From Thermothielavioides terrestris NRRL 8126 (Eukaryota; Ascomycota; Sordariomycetes; Sordariales; Chaetomiaceae), in assembly GCF_000226115.1 (NCBI RefSeq), contig NC_016457.1, positions 1,922,001 to 1,986,000 on the forward strand: a stretch of DNA of 64,000 bases, read 5' to 3'. The position numbers and the translations under genes were made by a program. The notes beneath the pieces were generated by a model. It saw only the letters and a list, made by a program, of their open reading frames with translations. It did no database searches and had not been told where the DNA came from. Shown piece by piece: positions 55,803 through 64,000 of the stretch (position 1 is its first letter; every line of letters starts with the position of its first letter).

Positions 55803-56811
55803 ATGTCCGAGCGTAAAGTCCTCACGTACGCCCCCCTTCCTTTCTTCCCCCCACCCTCCCCCGATCTACCAGGATACTAACCCGTCGGCTAGGAAATACT
55901 ACCCGCCCGACTTCGACCCCTCGCTCGTGGGGCGGGCGCGCAAGCCCAAGGGCTCGCAAGCCCAGGGGCCCAAGGTGCAGACGGTGCGGCTGATGGCGCC
56001 CTTCTCGCTGCGGTGCGTCTCGTGCGGCGAGTACATGTACCGGGGGCGCAAGTTCAACGCGCGCAAGGAGACGCCGCCGGGCGAGCGCTACCTGGGCATC
56101 CAGCTGTACCGCTTCTACATCCGCTGCACGCGCTGCTCGGCCGAGATCGTCTTCCGCACGGACCCCAAGAACCAGGACTACGTGGTCGAGCGCGGCGCGA
56201 AGCGCAACACGGACCCGTGGAAGCGCGGCCTCGACGGCGGCGCCGCGGATGAGACCGACGAGCAGCGGCTGGACCGGCTCGAGCGCGAGATGGCCGAGGC
56301 CGAGGGCGAGGAGGAGCGCAACGCGATGGCCGAGCTCGAGGCCAAGACGGAGGAGGCAAAGAGGGAGATGGCCGTGGCGGACGCGCTGGACGAGATCAGG
56401 AGTCGGAACGAGAGGCTGAAAAACGCGCAGAGAGAAGCGGGGGATCTGTTTGGGAATGGGGTGCTGAGTGCGGAGGAAGAGGAGAGGAGACGGCAGGATG
56501 AGGAGGATGCGGAGGCGGCGAGGAGGGCGTTTGCCTTTGCGAGGAGGCAGGATTTGTTGGAGGAGGTTGTCGAGGAGGATGGGGTAGATGGGGATGGTGT
56601 GTTGAGTGGGAATGTGAACGGAGGTGCCGTCGGCTCTGGGCCCGGGTCCGGCTCAAGCTCCGCGGCGGCGGCGTCAACATCCGGCTCGAAGCCTTCATCG
56701 GCCGCAGCGACGCCGGATATCCCGCCGCCTCCGAGCTTTAAACGGGTGGTCAAGAAGAAGAAGGACCATGCGGCACTGTTGGGCATCAAGAAGAAACAGC
56801 CGCTCGTCTGA
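55803..56811 (+). CDS. YJU2: splicing factor YJU2 / CWC16 (CCDC94), 2 exons
   Basis: Exon 1 (55803-55825, MSERKVLT) joins exon 2 (55893-56811) across a 67-bp intron (GTACGC..GCTAG) with a clear branch word ATACTAAC. The product has 313 residues. KYYPPDFDPSLVGR, then RLMAPFSLRCVSCGEYMYRGRKFNARKETPPGERYLGIQLYRFYIRCTRCSAEIVFRTDPKNQDYVVERGAKRN is the YJU2 core with its CX2C..CX2C zinc site. A long Glu/Arg/Ala coiled coil covers about 140-250, and a Gly/Ser-rich linker leads to a basic end FKRVVKKKKDHAALLGIKKKQPLV. YJU2 joins the spliceosome with Prp19 complex help and promotes the first catalytic step near the branch site. Identity is clear. Confidence 0.95.
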
Positions 56812-57386
56812 GCGAATCCAGTTGGATCGGCATGAACCGAAGTCACGAGGCCACGATCAGCACGGCACTTCGACTTTCGACTTGCTTAGCGACGGGGTGA
56901 GTTTGTTCCTTGGCCCCAATTGGGGCCGCCAGGGACACGGCACTTATGGTTAGATCTTGCAGATAGCATCACACGCACGCGCAAGTCCATCCCTTTCGGT
57001 TGAAGTGGCCGCATTTAATCAAAGCGCAGGCCCGAGAACGTCTGTTGCTTGTCCTGCCGTATCCATTCAACGCCGTGCTCGCAAAAATCCAAACAGCGGT
57101 ACCCCGCCCAAAGCGAGATGCAAGATGCAAACCAGCTCAACTAAGCCCCGTGCGCCAGATCCCTTCATGTATGCTCATTGTGCTTCGTCATGTGTCACGT
57201 CACCCGTTTTGCAGCCCATGGTCATGGGCTCCTCGAGCTTGGTCGTCTTCCTGGACCGCAGTCCATCGCGCAGATGCATATGTTGTTGTTTTCTTTTCTT
57301 TCCTCTCCATTTTCATACTCCCAGGCGGATAGCTGATCGGAAGCAGGCGCCCGCTCGACCGCCGCCCGTCGCCGCCGCTTGGCACG
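56812..57386. other. 3' flank of YJU2, convergent
   Basis: No gene seen. It includes a T-rich part near 57286-57305. Confidence 0.35.
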
Positions 57387-57758
57387 TCATGTCTGGTGGC
57401 TGTGTTGGTTTGAATCCCGACTGCGCCCCGAGACGCCGTCGGCCACAAAGGTCGGCGAATCGTGACTGTGCTGCGCACTCCTCGGTTGCGACTGCGAGAT
57501 GGCTTCTATCTGCCGCTTTGTGTGCTGCTGCATCGACCGGGCGTATGTGCCCTTGTCGGTCGGTGGAGCCGGCGACAACGGCATCGAGACCGAAGACGAC
57601 TCTCCAGTGGCCGGCATTGCTCGCGTCTCGGTAAGAGAGATGACGGTTTGAGAAATTTGGGGACCCAGGGAAACTGGGTGATGAGGTAAGGAAAATGATG
57701 ACTGGGGGAGCCTGCTTGCTGAAGGGGGGCTGGTTTGTTGCCGGCTAGACAGAGGCAT
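57387..57758 (-). CDS. hypothetical Ser/Gln-rich protein, possibly the last exon of a larger gene
   Basis: ATG at 57758 opens 123 codons: a Ser/Pro-rich start (PLSSRQQTSPPSASRLPQSSFSLPHHP), then ISLTETRAMPATGESSSVSMPLSPAPPTDKGTYARSMQQHTKRQIEAISQSQPRSAQHSHDSPTF and a polar end. Codon use is plausible and the composition suits a disordered nuclear protein, but I recognise no family. About 500 bp upstream on the same strand another coding-looking segment starts at ATG 58254 (MTGVTGEPAADTYSPYIDSSTSDMDDPCSGSASITVDPSSAVLDHS) and runs into a GTACGG donor, so the two could be exons of one gene. Kept at low confidence. Confidence 0.3.
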   Translation of the reverse strand: MPLSSRQQTSPPSASRLPQSSFSLPHHPVSLGPQISQTVISLTETRAMPATGESSSVSMPLSPAPPTDKGTYARSMQQHTKRQIEAISQSQPRSAQHSHDSPTFVADGVSGRSRDSNQHSHQT

Positions 57759-59568
57759 TCCTTGATTTCGCTACGCGAGCACATGCGGTGCAGAAACGGT
57801 GCAGACGGCAAGGGGTGGACCTGGCCCAGTCTTTATAAACGGGGAGAGGTTGGACCCCCGGAGTTAATCTCAAAGGCAAAAGTTGTGGACCTCCCGCAGA
57901 AGGGGTGGCTCAATGGCGACTCTAATACTCCCCACTGGTGAAGATAAGCTGAGAGCTCGAACAGTCGTGAAGGCGCGAAGGAGGAAGAATCATCATCTTT
58001 GGAGGAACCTCTACCCCTGGCGTGCTTCCGTCAAATGGCGAAATCTGCGTCCGGACTCCAATGACACAGAGGCGCGCATGCAAATAACCCAAGTCGACAA
58101 TCAACAGCACCGTACGTGAGTGATCTAGAACTGCGGATGACGGATCGACGGTTATTGATGCGCTCCCCGAGCAAGGGTCGTCCATGTCGGAAGTACTACT
58201 GTCTATGTATGGCGAGTAGGTATCCGCCGCAGGCTCGCCAGTCACGCCGGTCATCAGAAAACGCCTGCTTGCCTGCTTGCCATGGACTGTCGTCCTGCGG
58301 CCGGAAGGCTTCTTGCCGAGCAGACCAAGATACAGTGCTTGGAATGATGGTGGTGGTGGTGGTGCCACAGCGTTTGACGTGCATCTATCACACCTGGTCG
58401 CGGTGACGGAGAGGTGAGAGCCCGAGGGCGTGCGAGGATGACTGTGTGTGAGTGAGGGTGAAGTGCGATGGCAGACGGGCAGCCGGGCAACCGAACTGCC
58501 AAGACCCTGCTGATCGGGCCCGGATTTCACGAGTGAGGTCAGTCGCCATTTGCCCGGCCGTCTGGTCCCGTTTCTCTGCCGTCATCGCGTGCCGCGGCCA
58601 AGTAACGGAGGCGAGCTGTGACGACGGGGGAGTTCGGCCGAAAGCAAAACGTGGCGAAGGCCAACGGCCCGAGTCCGCGATTCGAGCACAGCAGTCACGG
58701 AAACCGCCTGGCCTCGGTGAAATTGTGGCTGGGATTGAATCAGTTGAGGTACGAATCTAACAAACCCACGAACCTAGTCTACGATACTGATTACAAGTAA
58801 GGTGCATTATTGCTATGTCTCCTTAGCACGCAGCGGTGCAGCGGTGTCGAGACGGTGTGTAGGTAGTAGGTACCGACATACCAGGTAGAGAGAGAGGTCG
58901 GGTTGCCGAGGGTTCGCCGTGACGTCAGTGGCAGGGGTGGCCCCGTTACGGCAGTTGCCTCAAGTCCCTTGCTTTGCGAATTATATTGTATCCGTACTCC
59001 GTCTGTGATTACTGACCAAACGCGGGAGCGGTACGGGTAAGCATCATACGCTGTCTGCGCCTGCGCAGCTTGCGTCGGGAATTCACATCGGTCTTGACGT
59101 ATAGAGTGCTTCGCCGCTTCGCCGCTTCGCCTTCCCGGGTCCGATGAGCCCCGTTACATCATCAGATTGTGAATAGTACCAGTTGTTGATGCTGATGCCG
59201 GTGTGCGGTGCGGTGAGGCCAACCGTGATCTTCGCGCGCCGCCCGGTGACCTCTCCCTGCTCCGATGCAGGGCATTTGGGTCATCAAAGGCTCGAGCTTG
59301 GGATCACCCACCCTATCTGACGTCCGTCCCCCGTCTATCATGGCGCCGCTTGGCCGAACTACAGCGGGCTTGAATGCGTTAGGCTGGCACCTATACTATG
59401 GCAGTGCAGAAGGGTGAGTCTGCAGGATGAGAATGGACGATTCGAGTAAACAGCATATCCCCCTTTTGCGGCACGAATCCTCGGCATTCCGGGTCAAACA
59501 GTCATGCCAATGGGAAGGAGCACGGGGTAACTCACCCTTCCATTCCAAGCGAAGCGGAGCCGGCACAC
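57759..59568. other. intergenic region, mostly unassigned
   Basis: Contains the coding-looking minus segment 58116-58254 mentioned with the preceding entry, a GGT repeat (58346-58360) and a CTTCGCCG repeat at 59109-59130. Otherwise no gene is seen. Confidence 0.35.
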
Positions 59569-60597
59569 CTAGTCCGACTGGCCGCCTCCATCCGAGTAAT
59601 ACTCGAAATCTTGGGGCACGGGCGCCGCAACCCCCTTCCCAGCCTCATCGGGATCCGCTTCGCTGAGCGCTGTCTCTGCGGGCTTGAGTCCGTCGACCAC
59701 TTCGGGCGCATATGACGCCGTCGTCCTCCTCCCTCTCAGCAACGCAGTCATCGCTTGTGCCCATTCCCACGGCCTTTGCTCTCCGCCCGGCAAACTGTTG
59801 AAGTACTCCCATCCCATAACCCCGCCAAACCGGGGATGCCTCCCCGCCAGCAGCGGCAGCACATTCCCCAGCAGGTTCCACGGCACCCAGCCCGAGCCAT
59901 TCTTGGGGTTCGTCACGAGCCCCACTACGATTTTCTCGGGCTTCCACCCCTTGGCCAGCAGCATCTCGTACATGGCCGGATTGCTGCAGTCGCCCCAGCC
60001 GCAGTAGAACTGCGCGTTGTACCAGGCGATCTCGGCGCCGCGCAGCACCTCGAGCGCCTCGTAGTCGAAGCCGCTCAGGTTGTGGTCGGCGCGCAGCAGC
60101 GCCGCCGCCACGGGCGCCAGCGTGATCACGAAGGCCGGGCCGAAGTCGGCGCGCAGCCGGTCGATCAGCCGCACGATTCCCGCCAGCGACATGGGCTCCT
60201 CGACGTCGAGGTCGAGGCCGTCGAGCCCGCGCTCGCGCACCAGCCGCGCCAGCGGGCCGTAGTAGCGCTCGAAGGTCGCCTCGTCCGCCGCATCGAGCCG
60301 CGCGAAGGTGCCCGGCGCCGCGCCGCCGAGCATGCCCAGGACTTGGATGCCGCTCGCCTGGAGGACGCGCAGCTCGGCCCAGAGGGTGGTGAAGCGCGGG
60401 TCGGATGGCGGGTGGTCGTTGAGGGTGAGGGCGGCGGGGTCTTCGTTGATGTGGATAGCGGCGAGGATGAGATGTGTGAGCGCGATGCCGGGCTGTTGGA
60501 GGAGCGGGAGGACGGAGATGGGACTGCCCGAGGGTGTGTGGTGCGTTTGGTAGTAGGTTATAAGCCGGGGCAGCGCCGGGCGGGGGAGTGGAGGCAT
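59569..60597 (-). CDS. GH18-family glycoside hydrolase, probable cytosolic endo-beta-N-acetylglucosaminidase or chitinase-like
   Basis: Single exon, 342 residues from ATG 60597. The TIM-barrel order is readable: RLITYYQTHH, LTHLILAAIHIN, GIQVLGMLGGAAPGTF, then the catalytic DGLDLDVEEPMS (the DxxDxDxE motif with the acid Glu, near residue 145-153). It continues with FVITLAPVAAAL, IAWYNAQFYCGWGDCSNPAMYEMLLAKGW, KIVVGLVTNPKNGSGWV and FGGVMGWEYFNSLPGG, the last the usual Trp at the barrel end. No signal peptide precedes the barrel, unlike secreted chitinases. It may therefore act on free N-glycans or chitin fragments inside the cell, as cytosolic ENGase-type GH18 proteins do; the substrate is inferred. 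A 14-G run (60610-60623) sits just upstream of the ATG. Confidence 0.88.
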   Translation of the reverse strand: MPPLPRPALPRLITYYQTHHTPSGSPISVLPLLQQPGIALTHLILAAIHINEDPAALTLNDHPPSDPRFTTLWAELRVLQASGIQVLGMLGGAAPGTFARLDAADEATFERYYGPLARLVRERGLDGLDLDVEEPMSLAGIVRLIDRLRADFGPAFVITLAPVAAALLRADHNLSGFDYEALEVLRGAEIAWYNAQFYCGWGDCSNPAMYEMLLAKGWKPEKIVVGLVTNPKNGSGWVPWNLLGNVLPLLAGRHPRFGGVMGWEYFNSLPGGEQRPWEWAQAMTALLRGRRTTASYAPEVVDGLKPAETALSEADPDEAGKGVAAPVPQDFEYYSDGGGQSD

Positions 60598-60979
60598 GGC
60601 GGGGGGGAAGGGGGGGGGGGGGGAGGTTGGGGTCGAGTGGCGATGAGGTAGGCGAAGGGAATGAGAGTTGTTGAGTGAGCTGCGAGGTGAGAGCTGTGAG
60701 ATGAGAGATGAGAGGAGTTCCGTCTTCAGAGGGGAGAGAGGTCAAGGGGAATTCACGAGTATCCCATTGGCAGGTTAGGCAGCAGCCAGGTGACACCAGC
60801 TGTCAGCTCATAACTAGCTCATCTTGCCTGCATCAGCGGCATCCGGAATAGACATCCCCTCCAGGTCCAATATGCATTACTATTATTCCGTGTAGTGAGG
60901 TTGTTAACGAGTATCGATCACCTGCTACTGAAAATAGGAGTATTCTGACAAAAGAAAGCTCACCAGATATTCGTACACT
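60598..60979. other. intergenic, GH18 promoter
   Basis: Upstream of the GH18 gene (-) and downstream of the next minus gene. It contains poly-G at 60610-60623 and a GAGATGAGAG repeat at 60690-60715. No gene seen. Confidence 0.4.
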
Positions 60980-63900
60980 TCACACCCTTAGTCCCGACGG
61001 ACTCACTCCCCGCGCGGGCGACGCCGAGATCAAGAAGCCCTGCCGATCGTACAGGCCAAGGCTGTCCACGCTCCTCATACTCGCCCTGGCCGGACTCTGC
61101 GAGCCGCGCAACTCGCTGGGCACCGGCTTCCATGCAAGGGACAGCATCTGTCCTTGTGATTGTTGCGGGTGCTGCTGGTGCTGCTGCAACGCCGCTTTCA
61201 CATTCGCCGCGCTGCCCTCCCTCAGCCCCAGCCCCCCCTTCTCGGCAACGCTGGGGTTGCTCACTTCGAAGGTGAACTCCCCAGCGGCCACTTTGAACCC
61301 GCCATCTGCCGTCGCTCCGCCAGCGTTATTCTCCTTCCCACCTTCGCCTGCTTCAGTGCCCAACTCCGGAAGTGACATCCGCAACACCGTACTCGCCCTG
61401 CGCTGGGGATGCGTGCTCCCCGGACGCCGCCTCTTATAGGGGGACCCGGCACCGCCACCACTCCCCGTGCCGCTTACACCCCCACCGCCAAAGCCGCTCG
61501 GTGACTTGACGCACCCACCCACTGCGAATCCCGCCCCGCTGACCGCCCGACTGACCCTCCGCGACTGCCTCTGTCCGCCCGCCCCCATGGTGAAGTAATT
61601 CCTCGCGCCAATACTCTTCCGATGCGCCTGCCCATCACCGCCGGCGCCGGCTTGCTCCCTGTCCACGATGCTTTTCTGACCAACACCAGAACCGGTTCCG
61701 TCACCGCCTCCCACCCCCGCAGGCGATGAACCCGCCGCCGCGGCCCCGGGCGCGAGGGCCGGCACCACCGGCCGGTCGGGGCTCGGGCTCGGGCTCGGGC
61801 TGGGGCTCGGGCTCGGGTCCCGATCGGTGATGCTCCGCAGGCTGGACGCTGTGCTGATGCCGCTGTTCATGCGCCGCAGCGAGGCGATGGTGTAGCCGAT
61901 CGCCAAGGGGGTGTCTTCGTCTTCGTCGTCTTCGCCGCCGCCGCCGCCGTCGTTGTCGTCGTGCCCCTCATGCTCAGCATTCTGGCCCTCCTCTGCGGCG
62001 CTGGCGTCTGCGCTGTGGTTGTCGTCGTTGTCGTTGCCGGGAACTTGGGAAGACGACAGCTTGGATGGTGGTGATGGGCCGCGGCCGTGGGGCGAGAGGG
62101 GCGCCGGGTAGAGGGACGCGTTGGCACGGAAGTGGGCGCGGTTGAGTTCGATGGCGCCCGCGGCCGCTGCGATGAGTGGGCTGGTCGCCTGCGAATAGAC
62201 GGACGAGGAGGCGCTGGTGCGGTTTTCGCGATGCAGGTCTTGTAGCTGCTCGGGGGGCGGGACAAGCGAGAGGCGGACTTCGTCGCCTGCAGGCCGGGTT
62301 GGTGACGGGGGCGCGCTGGACCGTTCTGTGGAGGGCAGCCTCAAGGCTGGAGACCGGCGTACCAGGGCCTCGCCGCCGGCTGTCTGCGATGTCCTGATCG
62401 GCGAGTGCGGCGTGATCCTCTGCTCCCTCTCCCTCGGGACACTGAAGCTGGGGACTGCTGGCGGCGGCAGCGAGGGGATTGTGCTCAGCGTGCTTGTCTT
62501 GGTCACCCGCAGGAAGAGCGGCCCGCTCGGGCTCTGGCCTGTCGGCGACACTTTGGTGGGCGACGGCGGCGGCTCCGAAGCTCTCGACGCAATGTACGGC
62601 TGGATGCACCGAGGGATCGTCACTGAAGCCTGGCGGGAGGGAGGAATCGCAGGCAAAGAGGTTTGGATTGCCCCGTGCATGACGGGCCCCGGGGCCAGGA
62701 TCAGTCCTTGTGGCTGCGCGAGGTTCTGCCCCGCCGTCATGCTCCGCAAACATTGGGACCGGTGTAGAGTTGCGCGGAAGAGGTCTTGTGACTTGCTGTG
62801 CTTGGCCTGACAACCATGGCCAATCGACTGTGATCGGGAAACCCACGGCAGCAGCGGTGCCGTGACAAACGGGTCGTTCATGGACGGCGGGCCGACTCTG
62901 GCGGCCTGTTGCGGCTGCACGACGAGTCCCTCGAGTGGCATGATGGCCTTCTTGACCTCGTCGGGCATCTCATCCTCGCTGTAGAGCGTGGACAGATCCG
63001 ACGAAAGAGAGGTGCGAACGGAGCGTGTCTGCGGCGCCTCGGCTTCCTGCTTCTTCTGGCTCCGGCTCGAACTGGTGAGGCCCGAGGGGGCGTCGGGGGC
63101 CGAACAATCCCCGCCCACCAGGCTGTCGGCCTCCGACGATATGGAGTTCTGAGAGTCCTGCGGCTGGTGTCCGGGCGTGTTGTGCTGGCTTGGGACATGC
63201 TTCTTTGGGCTCGGGGTTCTCGCCCGGGACAACGGAGCCGCGTACTCCCGGGGATGGGGCGCCCTGGTGGGCGAAGCAGTGTCGGTGTTGCTCTGGGAGG
63301 TCCCCGAGATGCTCCCCTCGCGCAGCCGCTTCTCAGTCGATCGAAGGATCTCAGACAGGGCCGAGTCTGTCGACTGCTGTCTCGCCCTGTGTTTCAATGG
63401 TGTTGTGGGCAACGACCGGACCGGACTAACGGGAGGGCTTGTGACCAGTTTGGGGATCCTCGATGCCCCATATACATAGCCCATGCTCACCGAGGGCTTG
63501 AGGACGCGTCTGTCTCGGCTGGCAACAAGAGCCGGCGTCGGTGGCGCAGGCAAGGCCCTCGAACAAGTTCTCAGCTGAGCATTTTCCAACCCGCCAGCCG
63601 CTGCCATCATCTGCTCGCCGCTCAACAAAGCATCCGAAGAGCCGTTCAGTCGCCCCCGAGCTGAATGCGGATATCCATGAATGGTGTGATGCACCCTGGG
63701 CAGGGTAGGCGTCTTGTGCCGCAGCGGCCACGACCTACGGCTCTTCTTCTTGCTGCCTGCCACAGCAGCATCACTCCTCTGCCCAGCAAGCTTCGGCCCA
63801 TGCAGCGCGTCCTCATCGATCCACGATGGGTTCCTCCGAGACACCCTCACCACCTCCATCTCCACCGGCCGCCCTGCCGTCGCCGCACCAGAACCGCCTC

Positions 63901-63994
63901 CTCCCACCGCAGCATCTGGCCACCTGCACGACTCGCTCCTGCTGAACCCAAAGTGAAAATGCCCCTTGGTGCACACCATAGGAATGAGCGGCAT
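60980..63994 (-). CDS. large Ser/Pro-rich protein of unknown function, probably continuing past the right edge
   Basis: A 1004-codon frame from ATG 63994 to the stop at 60980, with no intron needed. It is mostly disordered: basic KKKSRRSWPLRHKTPTLPRVHHTIHGYPHSARGRLNGSSDALLSGEQMMAAAGGLENAQLRTCSRALPAPPTPALVASRDRRVLKPSVSMGYVYGASRIPKLVTSPPVSPVRSLPTTPLKHRARQQSTDSALSEILRSTEKRLREGSISG is the most conserved-looking part. Later it has an acidic DDNDGGGGGEDDEDEDTPLAIGYTIASLRRMNSGISTASSLRSI patch, a (SP)n run from about 61770, Gly-rich stretches and an ordered end LGLYDRQGFLISASPARGVSPSGLRV. Several SPxR/TPxK sites suggest a phosphoprotein. I do not recognise a family. ATG 63994 lies 7 bases from the window end just after CGCAGT, so this may be an internal exon and the true start may be outside. 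Confidence 0.65.
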   Translation of the reverse strand: MPLIPMVCTKGHFHFGFSRSESCRWPDAAVGGGGSGAATAGRPVEMEVVRVSRRNPSWIDEDALHGPKLAGQRSDAAVAGSKKKSRRSWPLRHKTPTLPRVHHTIHGYPHSARGRLNGSSDALLSGEQMMAAAGGLENAQLRTCSRALPAPPTPALVASRDRRVLKPSVSMGYVYGASRIPKLVTSPPVSPVRSLPTTPLKHRARQQSTDSALSEILRSTEKRLREGSISGTSQSNTDTASPTRAPHPREYAAPLSRARTPSPKKHVPSQHNTPGHQPQDSQNSISSEADSLVGGDCSAPDAPSGLTSSSRSQKKQEAEAPQTRSVRTSLSSDLSTLYSEDEMPDEVKKAIMPLEGLVVQPQQAARVGPPSMNDPFVTAPLLPWVSRSQSIGHGCQAKHSKSQDLFRATLHRSQCLRSMTAGQNLAQPQGLILAPGPVMHGAIQTSLPAIPPSRQASVTIPRCIQPYIASRASEPPPSPTKVSPTGQSPSGPLFLRVTKTSTLSTIPSLPPPAVPSFSVPREREQRITPHSPIRTSQTAGGEALVRRSPALRLPSTERSSAPPSPTRPAGDEVRLSLVPPPEQLQDLHRENRTSASSSVYSQATSPLIAAAAGAIELNRAHFRANASLYPAPLSPHGRGPSPPSKLSSSQVPGNDNDDNHSADASAAEEGQNAEHEGHDDNDGGGGGEDDEDEDTPLAIGYTIASLRRMNSGISTASSLRSITDRDPSPSPSPSPSPSPDRPVVPALAPGAAAAGSSPAGVGGGDGTGSGVGQKSIVDREQAGAGGDGQAHRKSIGARNYFTMGAGGQRQSRRVSRAVSGAGFAVGGCVKSPSGFGGGGVSGTGSGGGAGSPYKRRRPGSTHPQRRASTVLRMSLPELGTEAGEGGKENNAGGATADGGFKVAAGEFTFEVSNPSVAEKGGLGLREGSAANVKAALQQHQQHPQQSQGQMLSLAWKPVPSELRGSQSPARASMRSVDSLGLYDRQGFLISASPARGVSPSGLRV

Positions 63995-64000
63995 ACTGCG

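Noticed and set aside
57404..57420. GGTTTGAATCCC, resembling a tRNA T arm
   Set aside because: No stem partners and it lies inside the hypothetical minus-strand frame.
59645..60796. 383-codon minus-strand frame overlapping the GH18 gene
   Set aside because: Wrong frame: Arg/Ala/Gly-rich shadow of the GH18 barrel.

Overview
The window is a gene-dense stretch of nuclear chromosome from a filamentous ascomycete, most likely a sordariomycete (Sordariales, perhaps Chaetomiaceae). Four things point there. Coding DNA is GC-rich with strong GC3 bias. Introns are mostly short (57-132 bp) GT..AG introns. Genes lie on both strands with no operons. The gene set is conserved fungal housekeeping (MET12-type MTHFR, UTP13, SAD1/USP39, YJU2, MHF1, PGA2, a KRE2/KTR mannosyltransferase, a PQ-loop ANY1-type protein). 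I saw no tRNA, 5S rRNA, CRISPR or prokaryotic feature. Exon boundaries are my own reading of splice sites, checked for phase and for continuity of the protein family. They may be off by a base where I say so.

Layout. 0.6-4.9 kb (+): mevalonate kinase, then the alpha subunit of protein farnesyl/geranylgeranyltransferase, two steps of isoprenoid use side by side. 5.4-7.2 kb (-): an NTF2-like (MTR2/NXT-type) protein and PGA2. 7.8-8.5 kb (+): the histone-fold protein MHF1/CENP-S. 8.9-10.7 kb (-): an uncharacterised fungal membrane protein. 11.1-13.9 kb (+): UTP13. 15.1-16.8 kb (+): SAD1/USP39. 17.8-19.1 kb (-): an eIF4E-family protein. 21.5-23.6 kb (+): MET12-type MTHFR. 25.0-26.9 kb (-): a fungal nuclear protein with a SANT/Myb-like start. 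29.0-30.0 kb (-): a PQ-loop protein.

From 30.0 to 44.8 kb there is a 14.8-kb interval without a recognisable gene. It is not AT-rich. It carries a 360-bp MITE-like element with near-perfect 32-bp inverted ends and internal telomere-like repeats (39.47-39.83 kb), long homopolymers, and a field of short palindromes built from TAGTGTA/CACTAGTG words, including a perfect 26-bp palindrome at 38811-38836. This is the least explained part of the window. It lies directly upstream of a Zn(II)2Cys6 regulator (44.8-46.6 kb, +).

Right arm: a WDR83/MORG1 WD40 protein (48.8-50.3 kb, +), a GT15 mannosyltransferase (50.6-52.0 kb, -), a gamma-tubulin complex component (52.7-55.4 kb, +), the splicing factor YJU2/CWC16 (55.8-56.8 kb, +), a possible small minus-strand gene (57.4-58.3 kb), a cytosolic-looking GH18 protein (59.6-60.6 kb, -) and the C-terminal part of a large Ser/Pro-rich protein running off the right edge (61.0-64.0 kb, -). 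The genes do not form one pathway. Several serve mRNA splicing, export and translation (SAD1, YJU2, WDR83, MTR2-like, eIF4E-like). I saw no biosynthetic cluster, defence system or intact transposon.
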